Positions 42,995 to 51,631 of a stretch of 64,000 bases of DNA are shown here, one piece after another (position 1 is the stretch's first letter; every line of letters begins with the position of its first letter). Under the pieces are notes generated by a model, which ran no database searches, was not told where the DNA came from, and was given only the letters and a program-made list of their open reading frames with translations. Both the position numbers and the translations under genes were made by a program. Source of the stretch: Palleronia marisminoris (GTDB taxonomy: Bacteria; Pseudomonadota; Alphaproteobacteria; Rhodobacterales; Rhodobacteraceae); NCBI RefSeq assembly GCF_900172315.1, contig NZ_FWFV01000001.1, forward strand, positions 682,001 through 746,000, read 5' to 3'.

Positions 42995-44479
42995 CTATGC
43001 CCAGTCGCGGCAGACGTATTTGATGTCGGTGAAGGCCTCGAGCCCCTGGCGGGCCCCCTCGCGGGACAGGCCGGATTGCTTCATGCCGCCGAAGGGGATC
43101 GGGGCGCCGGTGACCTTGGTACGATTGACCGCCACCATGCCGAATTGCAGCGCTCGGCTGGCGCGATAGATGCGGCGCGGGTCCTGGGTATGCAGGTAGG
43201 CGATCAGGCCGTACTCGGTCGCGTTGGCGCGCTTCAACGCCTCGGCTTCCGTATCGAAGGGTGCGATGGCGGCGACCGGCCCGAAGGTTTCTTCGTGCAT
43301 GACCTTCGCTTCCGCCGGCACGTCCACCAACACCGTCGGCGGGTAGAACAGCGGCCCCTGCCCGTCCCGCTCGCCCCCGCAGAGAAGCTTCGCGCCGCGA
43401 TCGAGCGCGTCGGCGACGTGCTCTTCCTGCTTGGCCACCGCCTTTTCGTTCATCAGCGGCCCGAGGTCGCGGTCGTCGCAGCCCGGTCCAAGCGTAAGCG
43501 CCCGTGCGGCCTTTGCAAAACGCTCGCAAAAGGTGTCGTAGACCGAGCGTTCGACGAGAAATCGGTTGGCCCCAAGGCAATCCTGCCCCGTGGTCGCGAA
43601 CTTTGCCTTCACGGCCTCGTCCACCGCGCGGTCCATGTCGGCATCGGCGAAAACCAGGAAGGGCGCGTGGCCGCCAAGCTCCAGCACCAGGCGCTTCACC
43701 GTGTCGGCGGATTGACGATAGAGCAGCCGCCCGATCTCGGTCGAGCCAGTGAACGACAGCGCCCGGACGCGCGCGTCGGAGGTCCAGGCGCCCACGATCT
43801 CGGGCGCGGCGCCGGTCACGACGTTGAAGACACCTTCCGGCAGTCCCGCACGCCGCGCGAGTTCGGCCAGCGCGAGCGCCGATAGCGGCGTCTCGGCCGA
43901 GGGGTGGACGACCGTGGTGCAGCCCGCCGCGATCGCCGCCGCGGCCTTGCGCGTGATCATTGCCGAAGGGAAGTTCCACGGCGTCACCAGCGCGGCGACG
44001 CCCACCGGCTCGCGCCACAGTTCGACCTCGGCGTCCTTCAGGTGCGAGGTGACGCCCTCGATGTTCGGGCGGCGCGCTTCCTCGGCATAGAACTCCAGGA
44101 ACGAGGCGGCATAGTCGATCTCGCCGCGCGATTCCGACAGCGGCTTGCCCTGCTCGGCGGTCATGATCCGGGCCAGATCCTCGCGGTGTTCCAGCATGCC
44201 GCGATACCAGGCATGCAGCACCCGCGCACGTTCCTGCGGCAGCGAAACGGACCAGGTGTCGAAGGCGGCGTGAGCGACGTCGACCGCGTGGGTCGCCTGT
44301 TCCGCCGACATCTGCGCCACTTGCGCGATCTCGCTTCCGGTGGCCGGATCGGTGACGGCGAAGCTCGACTCGCCTTGGACCCAGTCACCGCCGATGCGGC
44401 CGCGCGTGACGAACAGCGTGGCGTCCTCCAGCGAGCTAGCGAGGTCGGTTCTGACCTGTGGCTGTGCGACCTGTATCAT
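42995..44479 (-). CDS. doeC: Aldehyde dehydrogenase of ectoine catabolism (aspartate-semialdehyde/succinate-semialdehyde type)
   Basis: This 494-aa NAD(P)-dependent enzyme has TPWNFPSAMITRKAAAA, the catalytic Glu in LELGGHAPF, catalytic Cys in TTGQDCLGANRF and C-terminal PFGGMKQSGLSREG, a GabD-like set. The ectoine role, aspartate-semialdehyde to aspartate, follows from doeD, doeX and the divergent transport/hydrolase genes. The start at 44479 follows ribosome site GGAGGG; longer frames upstream have no family similarity. Confidence 0.9.
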   Translation of the reverse strand: MIQVAQPQVRTDLASSLEDATLFVTRGRIGGDWVQGESSFAVTDPATGSEIAQVAQMSAEQATHAVDVAHAAFDTWSVSLPQERARVLHAWYRGMLEHREDLARIMTAEQGKPLSESRGEIDYAASFLEFYAEEARRPNIEGVTSHLKDAEVELWREPVGVAALVTPWNFPSAMITRKAAAAIAAGCTTVVHPSAETPLSALALAELARRAGLPEGVFNVVTGAAPEIVGAWTSDARVRALSFTGSTEIGRLLYRQSADTVKRLVLELGGHAPFLVFADADMDRAVDEAVKAKFATTGQDCLGANRFLVERSVYDTFCERFAKAARALTLGPGCDDRDLGPLMNEKAVAKQEEHVADALDRGAKLLCGGERDGQGPLFYPPTVLVDVPAEAKVMHEETFGPVAAIAPFDTEAEALKRANATEYGLIAYLHTQDPRRIYRASRALQFGMVAVNRTKVTGAPIPFGGMKQSGLSREGARQGLEAFTDIKYVCRDWA

Positions 44480-44586
44480 CGGACCCTCCGTTGCATCTGG
44501 CCGCATCCTAGCGCCACCCGCAGAGAGAGTTCCTCTGTCGCCGGGTCGAAAGCAGAGGAATCCTCCGAACTTGCTGCCGTCCGGCG

Positions 44587-45081
44587 TCAATCTCTCGGAG
44601 GGGCGGCGTGAATGAGATCGAAGGGCGGCGCGCCGCTCTTCACCTCCTTGGTCACGATGTAGGTGAAATATCGCTTCAGGCCGATCCGGGCCGCCAGCAT
44701 CGCGTCGATCAACGCCTGGTAGCTGGTCACATCGCGGGTGACGACCTGCATCAGGTAGTCGTAGCCGCCGCCGATCGCCCAACAGCCCACGACCTCGTCA
44801 TAGCCAGAGACTGCGCGCTCGAATGCCTGGAAGCTTTCCGCCCGGTGGCTTTCAAGCTCGACCGTCACGAAGACCGAAACGTGGGGGCCGAGATGCGCAA
44901 GCGACACCTCCGCCCGGTAACCACGGATCAGGCCGGCGCTTTCCAGCTTTCGCAGACGTTCCCAGCATGGCGTGGGCGACAGGTTCACCCGGGCCGCCAA
45001 GGCGACCTTGGAGATGCGTCCTTCGCGGGAAAGGACCGAAAGAATGGCGACGTCCCGATCGTCGAGGGCGAACCTGCGCAT
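44587..45081 (-). CDS. doeX: AsnC/Lrp-family regulator of ectoine catabolism
   Basis: This 164-aa protein has an N-terminal helix-turn-helix (LDDRDVAILSVLSREGRISKVALAARVNLSPTPCWERLRKLE) and a C-terminal RAM ligand-binding domain (VVGCWAIGGGYDYLMQVVTRDV). It heads the doeX-doeC-doeD strand and diverges from uehA. In ectoine clusters this protein (AsnC/DoeX) activates transcription on sensing pathway intermediates. The start is taken at MRRFALDD; an ATG 51 bp upstream is possible. Confidence 0.9.
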   Translation of the reverse strand: MRRFALDDRDVAILSVLSREGRISKVALAARVNLSPTPCWERLRKLESAGLIRGYRAEVSLAHLGPHVSVFVTVELESHRAESFQAFERAVSGYDEVVGCWAIGGGYDYLMQVVTRDVTSYQALIDAMLAARIGLKRYFTYIVTKEVKSGAPPFDLIHAAPPRD

Positions 45082-45421
45082 GGATGACACGGTCACGAGG
45101 GGGCCCGGAATTGTCAATCTTGCCCGTACCACGCGGCATTCCCGCCAACCCGGGTGCGGTCACTTTTCTGGCAGGACGCACATCATGCAGACATTGACGA
45201 TGCGTCAACCTCAGCATCCTGCGTTCAAGATCGTCAGGAAATTAAAGAATTGACGGACTGTGTGAGGCGCAACACACTGATCCTCATAACGCTGAAGCGC
45301 TTTCCAACGCTCTACGAGAGCCGCCCGGACCCGCGACCCCGCGTCGTCCGCCGGCGAAACCGGCGCAGTCAGGCCATCCGGCCCGACCGGGCGTCCGAGT
45401 CCAGAACAGGAAGGAAGTTCA
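45082..45421. other. Divergent control region between doeX and uehA (340 bp)
   Basis: No gene fits here; in particular no MocR/enuR gene is present. It contains the inverted repeat at 45194-45208, a second TTGACG at 45250-45255 that may be a -35 element, and GTGTG/CACAC arms just downstream of it. This is the presumed target of DoeX and of any EnuR encoded elsewhere. Confidence 0.55.
45194..45208. promoter_or_regulatory. Inverted repeat in the doeX-uehA control region
   Basis: TTGACG-ATG-CGTCAA is a perfect 6-bp-arm repeat about 110 bp from the doeX start and 215 bp from uehA. It is a candidate binding site for the ectoine regulators. The sequence is seen; the assignment is inferred. Confidence 0.4.
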
Positions 45422-46444
45422 ATGATGCGAACCCACCATATTCTCGCCGGCACGGCAGTAGCGCTTTGCCTCGCGGCCCCGGCCGTCAATGCCGACACCT
45501 GGCGCTACGCGTTCGAGGAGGCGCTGGAAGAGGTCCAGGGCAAGTACGCGCAGAAGTTCAAGGAAGAGATCGAGGCCAACTCCGACCACGAGGTTCAGCT
45601 CTTCCCGTTCGGCACCCTGGGCGAAAGCGCCGACACTATGGAACAGGCGCAGGCCGGCATCCTGCAATTCGTCGACCAGTCGCCCGGCTTCACCGGCGCA
45701 TTGATCCCCGAGGCGCAGGTCTTCTTCGTGCCGTACCTGCTGCCGCAGGACCAGGAGACGCTGTTCGAGTTCTTCCGCAACTCGGTCGCCATCAACGAGA
45801 TGTTCCCCGAGCTCTATGCCGAACAGGGGCTGGAACTGCTGACCATGTTCCCCGAGGGCGAGGTCTGCATGACGACGCAGGAACCCGTCCGCAGCCCGGA
45901 GGATCTCAACGAGGTCAAGTTCCGGGTGATGACCAACCCCCTTCTCGTGGAAAGCTACGAAGCCTTCGGTGCCGTGCCCACGCCCCTGCCATGGGGCGAG
46001 GTCTACGGCGCACTGCAGACGGGCATCATCCAGGGCCAGGAGAACCCAGGGTTCTTCCTCGAGTCGACCAAGATGTACGAGGTGACCGACGTCATCACAT
46101 GCATCGGGCACAACAACTTCACCACTGCCGTGATGGCCAACAAGGATTTCTACGACGGCCTGCAGGAAGCGGACCAGCTGCTCATCCAGGACGCCACTGC
46201 CGCGGCTTTCGAATACATCCTCGAGTACCAGCAGGGCCTGCAGGAAGAGAGCCTCGACAAGATCCGCGAGGCCAAGCCCGAGATGGAGATCAACATCCTG
46301 TCCGAAGAAGAGCGTCAGCCCTTCATGGAGACGGCCACTCAGGTCGAGGAAGCGTTCATCGGCATGGCGGGCGAAAGCGGTCAGGAGATCCTCGACCAGT
46401 TGAAGCAGGATCTCGAGGACGCGCGTCAAGCGACCTCGGGCTGA
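45422..46444 (+). CDS. uehA: TRAP transporter ectoine/5-hydroxyectoine-binding protein
   Basis: This 340-aa DctP-family periplasmic protein has a signal peptide ([20 protein letters not shown], cleavage near [10 protein letters not shown]). Binding-protein features include [36 protein letters not shown] and [22 protein letters not shown], the conserved TRAP signature with the carboxylate-binding Arg. The UehA identity rests on the downstream usp-eut-doeA genes. A hairpin follows the gene. Confidence 0.93.
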   Translation: MMRTHHILAGTAVALCLAAPAVNADTWRYAFEEALEEVQGKYAQKFKEEIEANSDHEVQLFPFGTLGESADTMEQAQAGILQFVDQSPGFTGALIPEAQVFFVPYLLPQDQETLFEFFRNSVAINEMFPELYAEQGLELLTMFPEGEVCMTTQEPVRSPEDLNEVKFRVMTNPLLVESYEAFGAVPTPLPWGEVYGALQTGIIQGQENPGFFLESTKMYEVTDVITCIGHNNFTTAVMANKDFYDGLQEADQLLIQDATAAAFEYILEYQQGLQEESLDKIREAKPEMEINILSEEERQPFMETATQVEEAFIGMAGESGQEILDQLKQDLEDARQATSG

Positions 46445-46455
46445 CGTCGTAACGG

Positions 46456-46483
46456 CGCCGGGCAGGCGACCCCCTGCCCGGCG
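46456..46483 (+). terminator. Intra-operon hairpin after uehA
   Basis: A perfect 11-bp stem (CGCCGGGCAGG / CCTGCCCGGCG) with a 6-nt loop sits 11 bp after the uehA stop and 22 bp before uehB. It probably protects the binding-protein message or partly stops transcription, like the hairpins at 2431 and 10592. Confidence 0.65.
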
Positions 46484-46505
46484 ATCCTCTTCAGGAGCGC
46501 GCGAT

Positions 46506-47132
46506 TTGACCAGCCCACCCGATCCCGCACATGACGGGACCCAGACCACCACGACCGACGCGTCGGACACTCTGGACGATGTGTCGGCACTGCCGGGTCT
46601 GCTGGGGACGATCGACCTCGCCGTCGCCCGGATCGAAGCGGTCCTGCTGGCGGCGGGTGTCCTGCTCATGGCGGCCAACACGGTCGCGAACGTGGTCGGG
46701 CGCTACGTCTTCGGATCGAGCATCTTCTTCTCGGAAGAGCTCAACCGGATCCTGATCATATTGATCACGTTCGCCGGCATCAGCTACGCCGCGCGCCACG
46801 GCCGCCATATCCGCATGTCGGCGATCTACGACGCGCTGCCTCCCAAGGGGCGCAAGGTGATGATGATCCTGATCGCGGGGGTCACGGCGATCTGCATGTT
46901 CGGGCTGGCGTGGTATTCGTTCGGCTTCATCCGGACTTCCGCCGGGCAAGGCAGGCTGCTGCCATCCCTGCAGATCCCGGTCTGGTGGACCCTCGTCTGG
47001 GTGCCGCTCGGGTTCACGCTGACCGGCATCCAGTACGCGCTGACCGCCTTCAAGAACATCGTCGAGGACGACATCTACCTGTCGACGAACGTGCTCGAAG
47101 GCTACGGCACCGACGAAGAACGGGAGGTCTGA
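46506..47132 (+). CDS. uehB: TRAP transporter small membrane subunit (DctQ)
   Basis: This 208-aa protein starts with TTG (ribosome site AGGAG upstream) and has a 35-residue polar N-terminus, then four membrane segments ([87 protein letters not shown]). This layout is that of DctQ proteins. It lies 3 bp before the large subunit gene. The lack of an ATG fits a lower expression than uehA. Confidence 0.9.
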   Translation: MTSPPDPAHDGTQTTTTDASDTLDDVSALPGLLGTIDLAVARIEAVLLAAGVLLMAANTVANVVGRYVFGSSIFFSEELNRILIILITFAGISYAARHGRHIRMSAIYDALPPKGRKVMMILIAGVTAICMFGLAWYSFGFIRTSAGQGRLLPSLQIPVWWTLVWVPLGFTLTGIQYALTAFKNIVEDDIYLSTNVLEGYGTDEEREV

Positions 47133-47135
47133 GCC

Positions 47136-48422
47136 ATGGCAACCGTCCTGTTCTCGGTCATGATCGTGCTGCTTCTTCTGGGCTTTCCGATGATGATCCC
47201 GCTTCTCGTCGGTGCCTCCGTCGGGTTCGTGACCCTTTTCGGTGGCCTCGGCCAGATGGAGACCATGGTCCAGCAGATGGTCGCGGGGATCCGCCCCGCC
47301 TCGCTCATCGCGGTGCCGATGTTCATCTTCGCGGCGGACATCATGACCCGCGGCCAGTCCGCCGGCCGCCTGATCGACATGGTCATGGCCTTTGTCGGCC
47401 ACGTCCGCGGCGGTCTCGCGGTGTCCACTGCCGCGGCCTGCACGATGTTCGGGGCGGTCTCGGGCTCGACCCAGGCGACCGTCGTCGCGGTCGGCTCGCC
47501 GCTGAGGCCGCGGATGCTCAAGGCCGGCTACAACGACAGCTTCGTGCTGGCGCTGATCATCAACTCCGCCGATATCGCATTCCTGATCCCGCCGTCGATC
47601 GGGATGATCATCTACGGCGTGGTCTCGGGCACCTCGATCGCCGAGCTGTTCATCGCGGGCATCGGGCCGGGCCTGCTGATCCTGGTGCTCTTCTCGATCT
47701 ACAGCATGATCTACGCGCGGCGCCACGACGTGCCGACCGAGCCCAAGTCAAGCTGGGCCGAGCGCGGCCGCGCGGTTCAGGGGGCGCTCTGGCCGCTCGG
47801 CTTTCCGGCCATCATCATCGGCGGCATCTATGGCGGGATCTTCTCGCCCACCGAAGCCGCGGCGGCCTGCGTGCTCTATGCGCTGATCCTCGAGGTCATC
47901 GTCTTCCGCTCGTTGAGCATCAAGGGCGTCTACGAGACCGCCAAATCCACCGGCCTGATCACGGCGGTGGTGTTCATCCTGGTCGCGGCCGGCGCCGCGT
48001 TCTCCTGGGTGATCTCGTTCGCGCAGATCCCGCAGGCGATCCTTTCCGGGATCGGTATTTCCGAGATGGGGCCGATCGCGGTGCTCTTCGTGATCTCGAT
48101 CGCGTTCTTCATCGGCTGCATGTTCGTGGACCCCATCGTGGTGATCCTGATCCTCGTGCCGATCTTCGCGCCGGTGGTGCAAAGCACCGGCCTCGATCCG
48201 GTGCTGGTCGGCACGATCATCACGCTGCAGGTGGCCATCGGCTCGGCCACGCCCCCGTTCGGGTGCGACATCTTCACGGCGATCGCGGTGTTCAAGCGCC
48301 CCTATCTCGAGGTCATCCGCGGCACGCCGCCCTTCATCATCATCCTGCTCGGGGTCGCGGTCGCACTCATCTACTTCCCGCAAATCGCGCTGTTCCTGCG
48401 TGACCTGGCCTTTCCGAGATGA
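47136..48422 (+). CDS. uehC: TRAP transporter large membrane subunit (DctM)
   Basis: This 428-aa protein has about 12 membrane segments and DctM-family stretches such as GIRPASLIAVPMFIFAADIM, GSTQATVVAVGSPLRPRMLKAGYN and PPSIGMIIYGVVSGTSIAELF. With uehA and uehB it forms a sodium-gradient-driven importer for ectoines. The stop overlaps the UspA gene start (ATGA). Confidence 0.94.
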   Translation: MATVLFSVMIVLLLLGFPMMIPLLVGASVGFVTLFGGLGQMETMVQQMVAGIRPASLIAVPMFIFAADIMTRGQSAGRLIDMVMAFVGHVRGGLAVSTAAACTMFGAVSGSTQATVVAVGSPLRPRMLKAGYNDSFVLALIINSADIAFLIPPSIGMIIYGVVSGTSIAELFIAGIGPGLLILVLFSIYSMIYARRHDVPTEPKSSWAERGRAVQGALWPLGFPAIIIGGIYGGIFSPTEAAAACVLYALILEVIVFRSLSIKGVYETAKSTGLITAVVFILVAAGAAFSWVISFAQIPQAILSGIGISEMGPIAVLFVISIAFFIGCMFVDPIVVILILVPIFAPVVQSTGLDPVLVGTIITLQVAIGSATPPFGCDIFTAIAVFKRPYLEVIRGTPPFIIILLGVAVALIYFPQIALFLRDLAFPR

Positions 48423-48862
48423 GCATGTTCTCCAATATCCTCGTCGGCTACGATGGGTCGAAGAACGCCGCGCGCGCCGTCGAGAAGGCGGCCGAGATCG
48501 CCGCGCTATGCGACGCGGAACTGACCGTGCTGACGATCTATCGTCACTACAGCATGCTCGAAGCGTCGTTCTCGATGGTAAGGGCTTCGGATCCCGGCAC
48601 CATCGACGACGCGATGAGCAGCTATGCGAAAGAGACCGCCGAGTACGGGAAAGCGATGGCCCGCGATCACGGTGCGACGCGCGCGCGCGGTTTCGTCAGA
48701 TCCGGCCATCCCGCCCGCACGATGATCGATTTCGCCACAAAGCATGACGTCGACCTGATCGTGATCGGCAGCCGCGGGCTTGGCTCGATCGAGAATTACC
48801 TGCTTGGCAGCGTCTCGCACAAGGTCTCGGGGCTGGCGACCTGCCCCGTGCTGGTGGTCTGA
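48419..48862 (+). CDS. usp: Universal stress protein (UspA family) of the ectoine operon
   Basis: This 147-aa ATP-binding UspA-fold protein contains ILVGYDGSKNAARAVEKA and the ATP-binding loop VIGSRGLGSIENYLLGSVSHKV. A usp gene between transporter and eut genes is normal in roseobacter ectoine clusters; a TRAP-linked homologue (TeaD) in Halomonas modulates ectoine uptake. It overlaps uehC by 4 bp. Confidence 0.92.
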   Translation: MSMFSNILVGYDGSKNAARAVEKAAEIAALCDAELTVLTIYRHYSMLEASFSMVRASDPGTIDDAMSSYAKETAEYGKAMARDHGATRARGFVRSGHPARTMIDFATKHDVDLIVIGSRGLGSIENYLLGSVSHKVSGLATCPVLVV

Positions 48863-48864
48863 GG

Positions 48865-49641
48865 ATGGCGTCGCCGATCGAGACCCTCGGCGGCGTCCGC
48901 CTCGACCCCGACGGCTCCGTCACGCGGATGGGCTTGGTCGCGCTGTCGACCGACCTGACGTTCGAGCGGGACGCGGCGCGGGTGCTGCCGCACGACGGAC
49001 TTGCGCTGCACGTCGCCCGGATCGCCTTCCAGAATCCGACGACCCCGGCCAACCTGCGCGCCATGTTGCCCGACCTGAGCGAGACTGCAGCCCTCCTGGT
49101 GCCGGGCGTGGACCTTGCCGCGATCTGCTTTGGATGCACGTCGGCCGCGATCACGTTGGGGGATGCGGCGATCGACGACGCCGTAGCCCGCGCCCGCCCC
49201 GGTGTCCCGGTGATCACGCCCGCGCGTGCCGCACTGAAGGGCTTCGCCGCATTGGGTATCCAGCGCATCGTGCTGCTGGCACCGTACCTGCGCGAAACGA
49301 CGCGGCCGGTGGCGGAGTATTTCAGCGCCGCGGGGCTCGAGGTGGTCCGGGCCTGCTGCCTGGACATGGCCGACGACCGCGACATCGCCAGGCTTTCGGC
49401 CGATACGATCATTTCCGCCGCGCTCGCCGCCGATACGCCCGAGGCCGAGGCGATGTTCATCTCCTGCACGTCCATGCCCACACTCGGCCTCATCGCCGAG
49501 ATCGAAAGGCGGCTGGGAAAGCCGCTTTTGACGTCGAACCAAGCCTGCCTTTGGCAGATGCTCGGAATCGCCGGGAGGCCGATGCCCGAGGGATACGGGC
49601 GGCTTGCGGATGTTCATCGCGCCATGGCGGGTGCGGCATGA
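48865..49641 (+). CDS. eutA: Ectoine utilisation protein EutA (Asp/Glu racemase-maleate isomerase superfamily)
   Basis: This 258-aa protein has the two-cysteine active site of the AMDase/maleate-isomerase group: ICFGCTSAAI in the N-half and MFISCTSMPTL in the C-half. In ectoine clusters EutA accompanies EutB and EutC and is thought to help convert 5-hydroxyectoine or its derivatives. It starts 2 bp after usp and overlaps eutB by 4 bp. Confidence 0.88.
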   Translation: MASPIETLGGVRLDPDGSVTRMGLVALSTDLTFERDAARVLPHDGLALHVARIAFQNPTTPANLRAMLPDLSETAALLVPGVDLAAICFGCTSAAITLGDAAIDDAVARARPGVPVITPARAALKGFAALGIQRIVLLAPYLRETTRPVAEYFSAAGLEVVRACCLDMADDRDIARLSADTIISAALAADTPEAEAMFISCTSMPTLGLIAEIERRLGKPLLTSNQACLWQMLGIAGRPMPEGYGRLADVHRAMAGAA

Positions 49642-50630
49642 GCCACGTGGGTATCGACGAGATCGAGGCCGCGCGGGATCGGATCGGCGGCCTCATCCGG
49701 CGGACACCCGTCGAACCTTCGGCCTATCTGACCAAGGCGACGGGACAGCCGGTCTTCCTGAAGTTCGAACACCACCAATTCACCGGCAGCTTCAAGATGC
49801 GAGGCGCCACGAACGCCGTGGAGCAGCTTTCCGAAGGCGAGCGTGCCCGCGGCGTCACCGGCGCTTCGACGGGCAATCATGGTCGGGCGCTCGCCTTCGC
49901 TGCGCGCCGCGCCGGCGTGCGTTGCGTGATCTGCATGTCGGCGCTGGTGCCAAAGAACAAGGTGGAGGCCATCGCAAGCGAAGGCGCCGAGATCCGCATC
50001 GTCGGCCGCAGCCAGGACGATGCCCAGGAAGAGGTCGACCGCCTCGTGCGCGAGGAAGGCATGGTCATGGTCCCACCCTTCGACGACGCAAGGGTGATCG
50101 CGGGTCAAGGCACGCTGGGGCTCGAACTGCTCGAGGACGTGCCGGATCTGAAGGTGGCGCTGGTTCAGCTTTCGGGTGGCGGGCTGATTTCCGGCGTGGC
50201 TGCCGCGCTGAAGGCGCGCAGGCCCGACATCCGGGTCATCGGCATCACGATGTCCCGCGGTGCGGCGATGCACGCGAGTCTCGGGGCCGGCAAGCCGGTC
50301 TCGGTCGAGGAACTTCCGACGCTGGCAGACTCGCTTGGCGGCGGGATCGGGCTGGGCAACCGCTACACGTTCGAGATGGTGCGCGCCCTCGTCGACGAGG
50401 TCGTGCTGCTGAGCGAAGAAGAGATCGCCGACGGAGTCCGCCACGCATATCGTCACGAGCGGCAGGTGGTCGAGGGTGGCGGCGTCGTGGGCCTGTCGGC
50501 GCTGCTGCACGGGCATGTCCGCCCCGACGGGCCTGTCGCCACGATCCTCACAGGCGCCAGTATCGACATGGGCCTGCATTACCGCCTGATCTCGGGCGAA
50601 CACGTCGATCTCATGCAAGACGCGGGGTAA
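49638..50630 (+). CDS. eutB: Hydroxyectoine utilisation dehydratase EutB (threonine dehydratase-like)
   Basis: This 330-aa PLP fold-type II enzyme has PLP lysine in FTGSFKMRGATNA, the phosphate-binding SGGGLISG loop and STGNHGRALAFAA. It is related to serine/threonine dehydratases and is thought to remove the hydroxyl of the hydroxyectoine-derived intermediate. The start at 49638 overlaps eutA (ATGA); a 5-bp gap precedes eutC. Confidence 0.92.
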   Translation: MSHVGIDEIEAARDRIGGLIRRTPVEPSAYLTKATGQPVFLKFEHHQFTGSFKMRGATNAVEQLSEGERARGVTGASTGNHGRALAFAARRAGVRCVICMSALVPKNKVEAIASEGAEIRIVGRSQDDAQEEVDRLVREEGMVMVPPFDDARVIAGQGTLGLELLEDVPDLKVALVQLSGGGLISGVAAALKARRPDIRVIGITMSRGAAMHASLGAGKPVSVEELPTLADSLGGGIGLGNRYTFEMVRALVDEVVLLSEEEIADGVRHAYRHERQVVEGGGVVGLSALLHGHVRPDGPVATILTGASIDMGLHYRLISGEHVDLMQDAG

Positions 50631-50635
50631 CCGGG

Positions 50636-51628
50636 ATGGCAAAGATCACCCTGCTGTCGGAGCCAGACCTGCGGGGCCTCGTGACTCTCGACATCGAAAC
50701 CGTGGACGTGATCGAGGAGGCGTTCAGAACCCTCGCGACCGGCGCGGTCGTGATGCCGCCGATCCTGTCGATGGCAATCGAGCCCGCCAATGGCGAGGTC
50801 GATGTCAAGACGGCGTATGTCCCCGGCCTGCCCGGCTTCGCCATCAAGGTCTCGCCGGGGTTCTTCGACAATCCGAAGATCGGCCTGCCCTCCACCTCGG
50901 GGCTGATGATGCTGCTTTCGGCGAAAACCGGGCAGGTCGAGGCGCTGCTGCTCGACAACGGCTACCTCACCGACATCAGGACCGCAGCGGCCGGTGCCGT
51001 CGCCGCGCGCCACCTTGCACGCGCGGACGCGCAGACCGCCGCCATCCTCGGTGCCGGGATGCAGGCGCGTCTGCAGCTGACTGCCCTCTGCCTCGTTCGA
51101 CCGATCCGTCGCGCCACGATCTGGGCGCGCGACCTTCCGCAGGCCGAGACGGCAGCGCGGGAGCTTTCGGAAAGCCTGGGGATCGACGTCAGCGCATCCA
51201 CCGATGCCGAGGCCGCAATCATGGCCGCGGACGTCATCGTGACCACCACGCCGGCCACCACACCGATCCTTCTGGCCGACTGGCTGGGCCCGGGACAGCA
51301 CGTGACCGCCATGGGATCGGACCAAAACGGCAAGTCGGAACTCGAACCCGCCTGCCTGTCCCGTGCCGATCTCTACGTACCCGACCGGCTGTCCCAGACC
51401 CGTGCGCTTGGTGAATTACGCTCCGCCATTGCGGCCGGCGTAATCGAAGCGGACCGACACTTCCCCGAACTTGGCGACATCATTGCCGGCACGTCGCCCG
51501 GCCGTCGCTCGGACGACGAGATCACCATCGCGGACCTGACGGGCACCGGCGTCCAGGACACGGCGATCGCGAACCATGCAGTCCGCCGCGCCCGCGAGGC
51601 AAGGGCCGGCACCCTCTTCGAAAGTTAG
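50636..51628 (+). CDS. eutC: Ectoine utilisation protein EutC (ornithine cyclodeaminase-like)
   Basis: This 330-aa protein of the ornithine cyclodeaminase/mu-crystallin family shows VDVKTAYVPGLPGFAIKVSPGFFDN, GYLTDIRTAAAGAVAARHLAR and the NAD-binding AILGAGMQARLQL. In hydroxyectoine use it acts with EutB, probably as an NAD-dependent step. It is set between eutB and doeA with gaps of a few bases. Confidence 0.92.
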   Translation: MAKITLLSEPDLRGLVTLDIETVDVIEEAFRTLATGAVVMPPILSMAIEPANGEVDVKTAYVPGLPGFAIKVSPGFFDNPKIGLPSTSGLMMLLSAKTGQVEALLLDNGYLTDIRTAAAGAVAARHLARADAQTAAILGAGMQARLQLTALCLVRPIRRATIWARDLPQAETAARELSESLGIDVSASTDAEAAIMAADVIVTTTPATTPILLADWLGPGQHVTAMGSDQNGKSELEPACLSRADLYVPDRLSQTRALGELRSAIAAGVIEADRHFPELGDIIAGTSPGRRSDDEITIADLTGTGVQDTAIANHAVRRAREARAGTLFES

Positions 51629-51631
51629 ATC

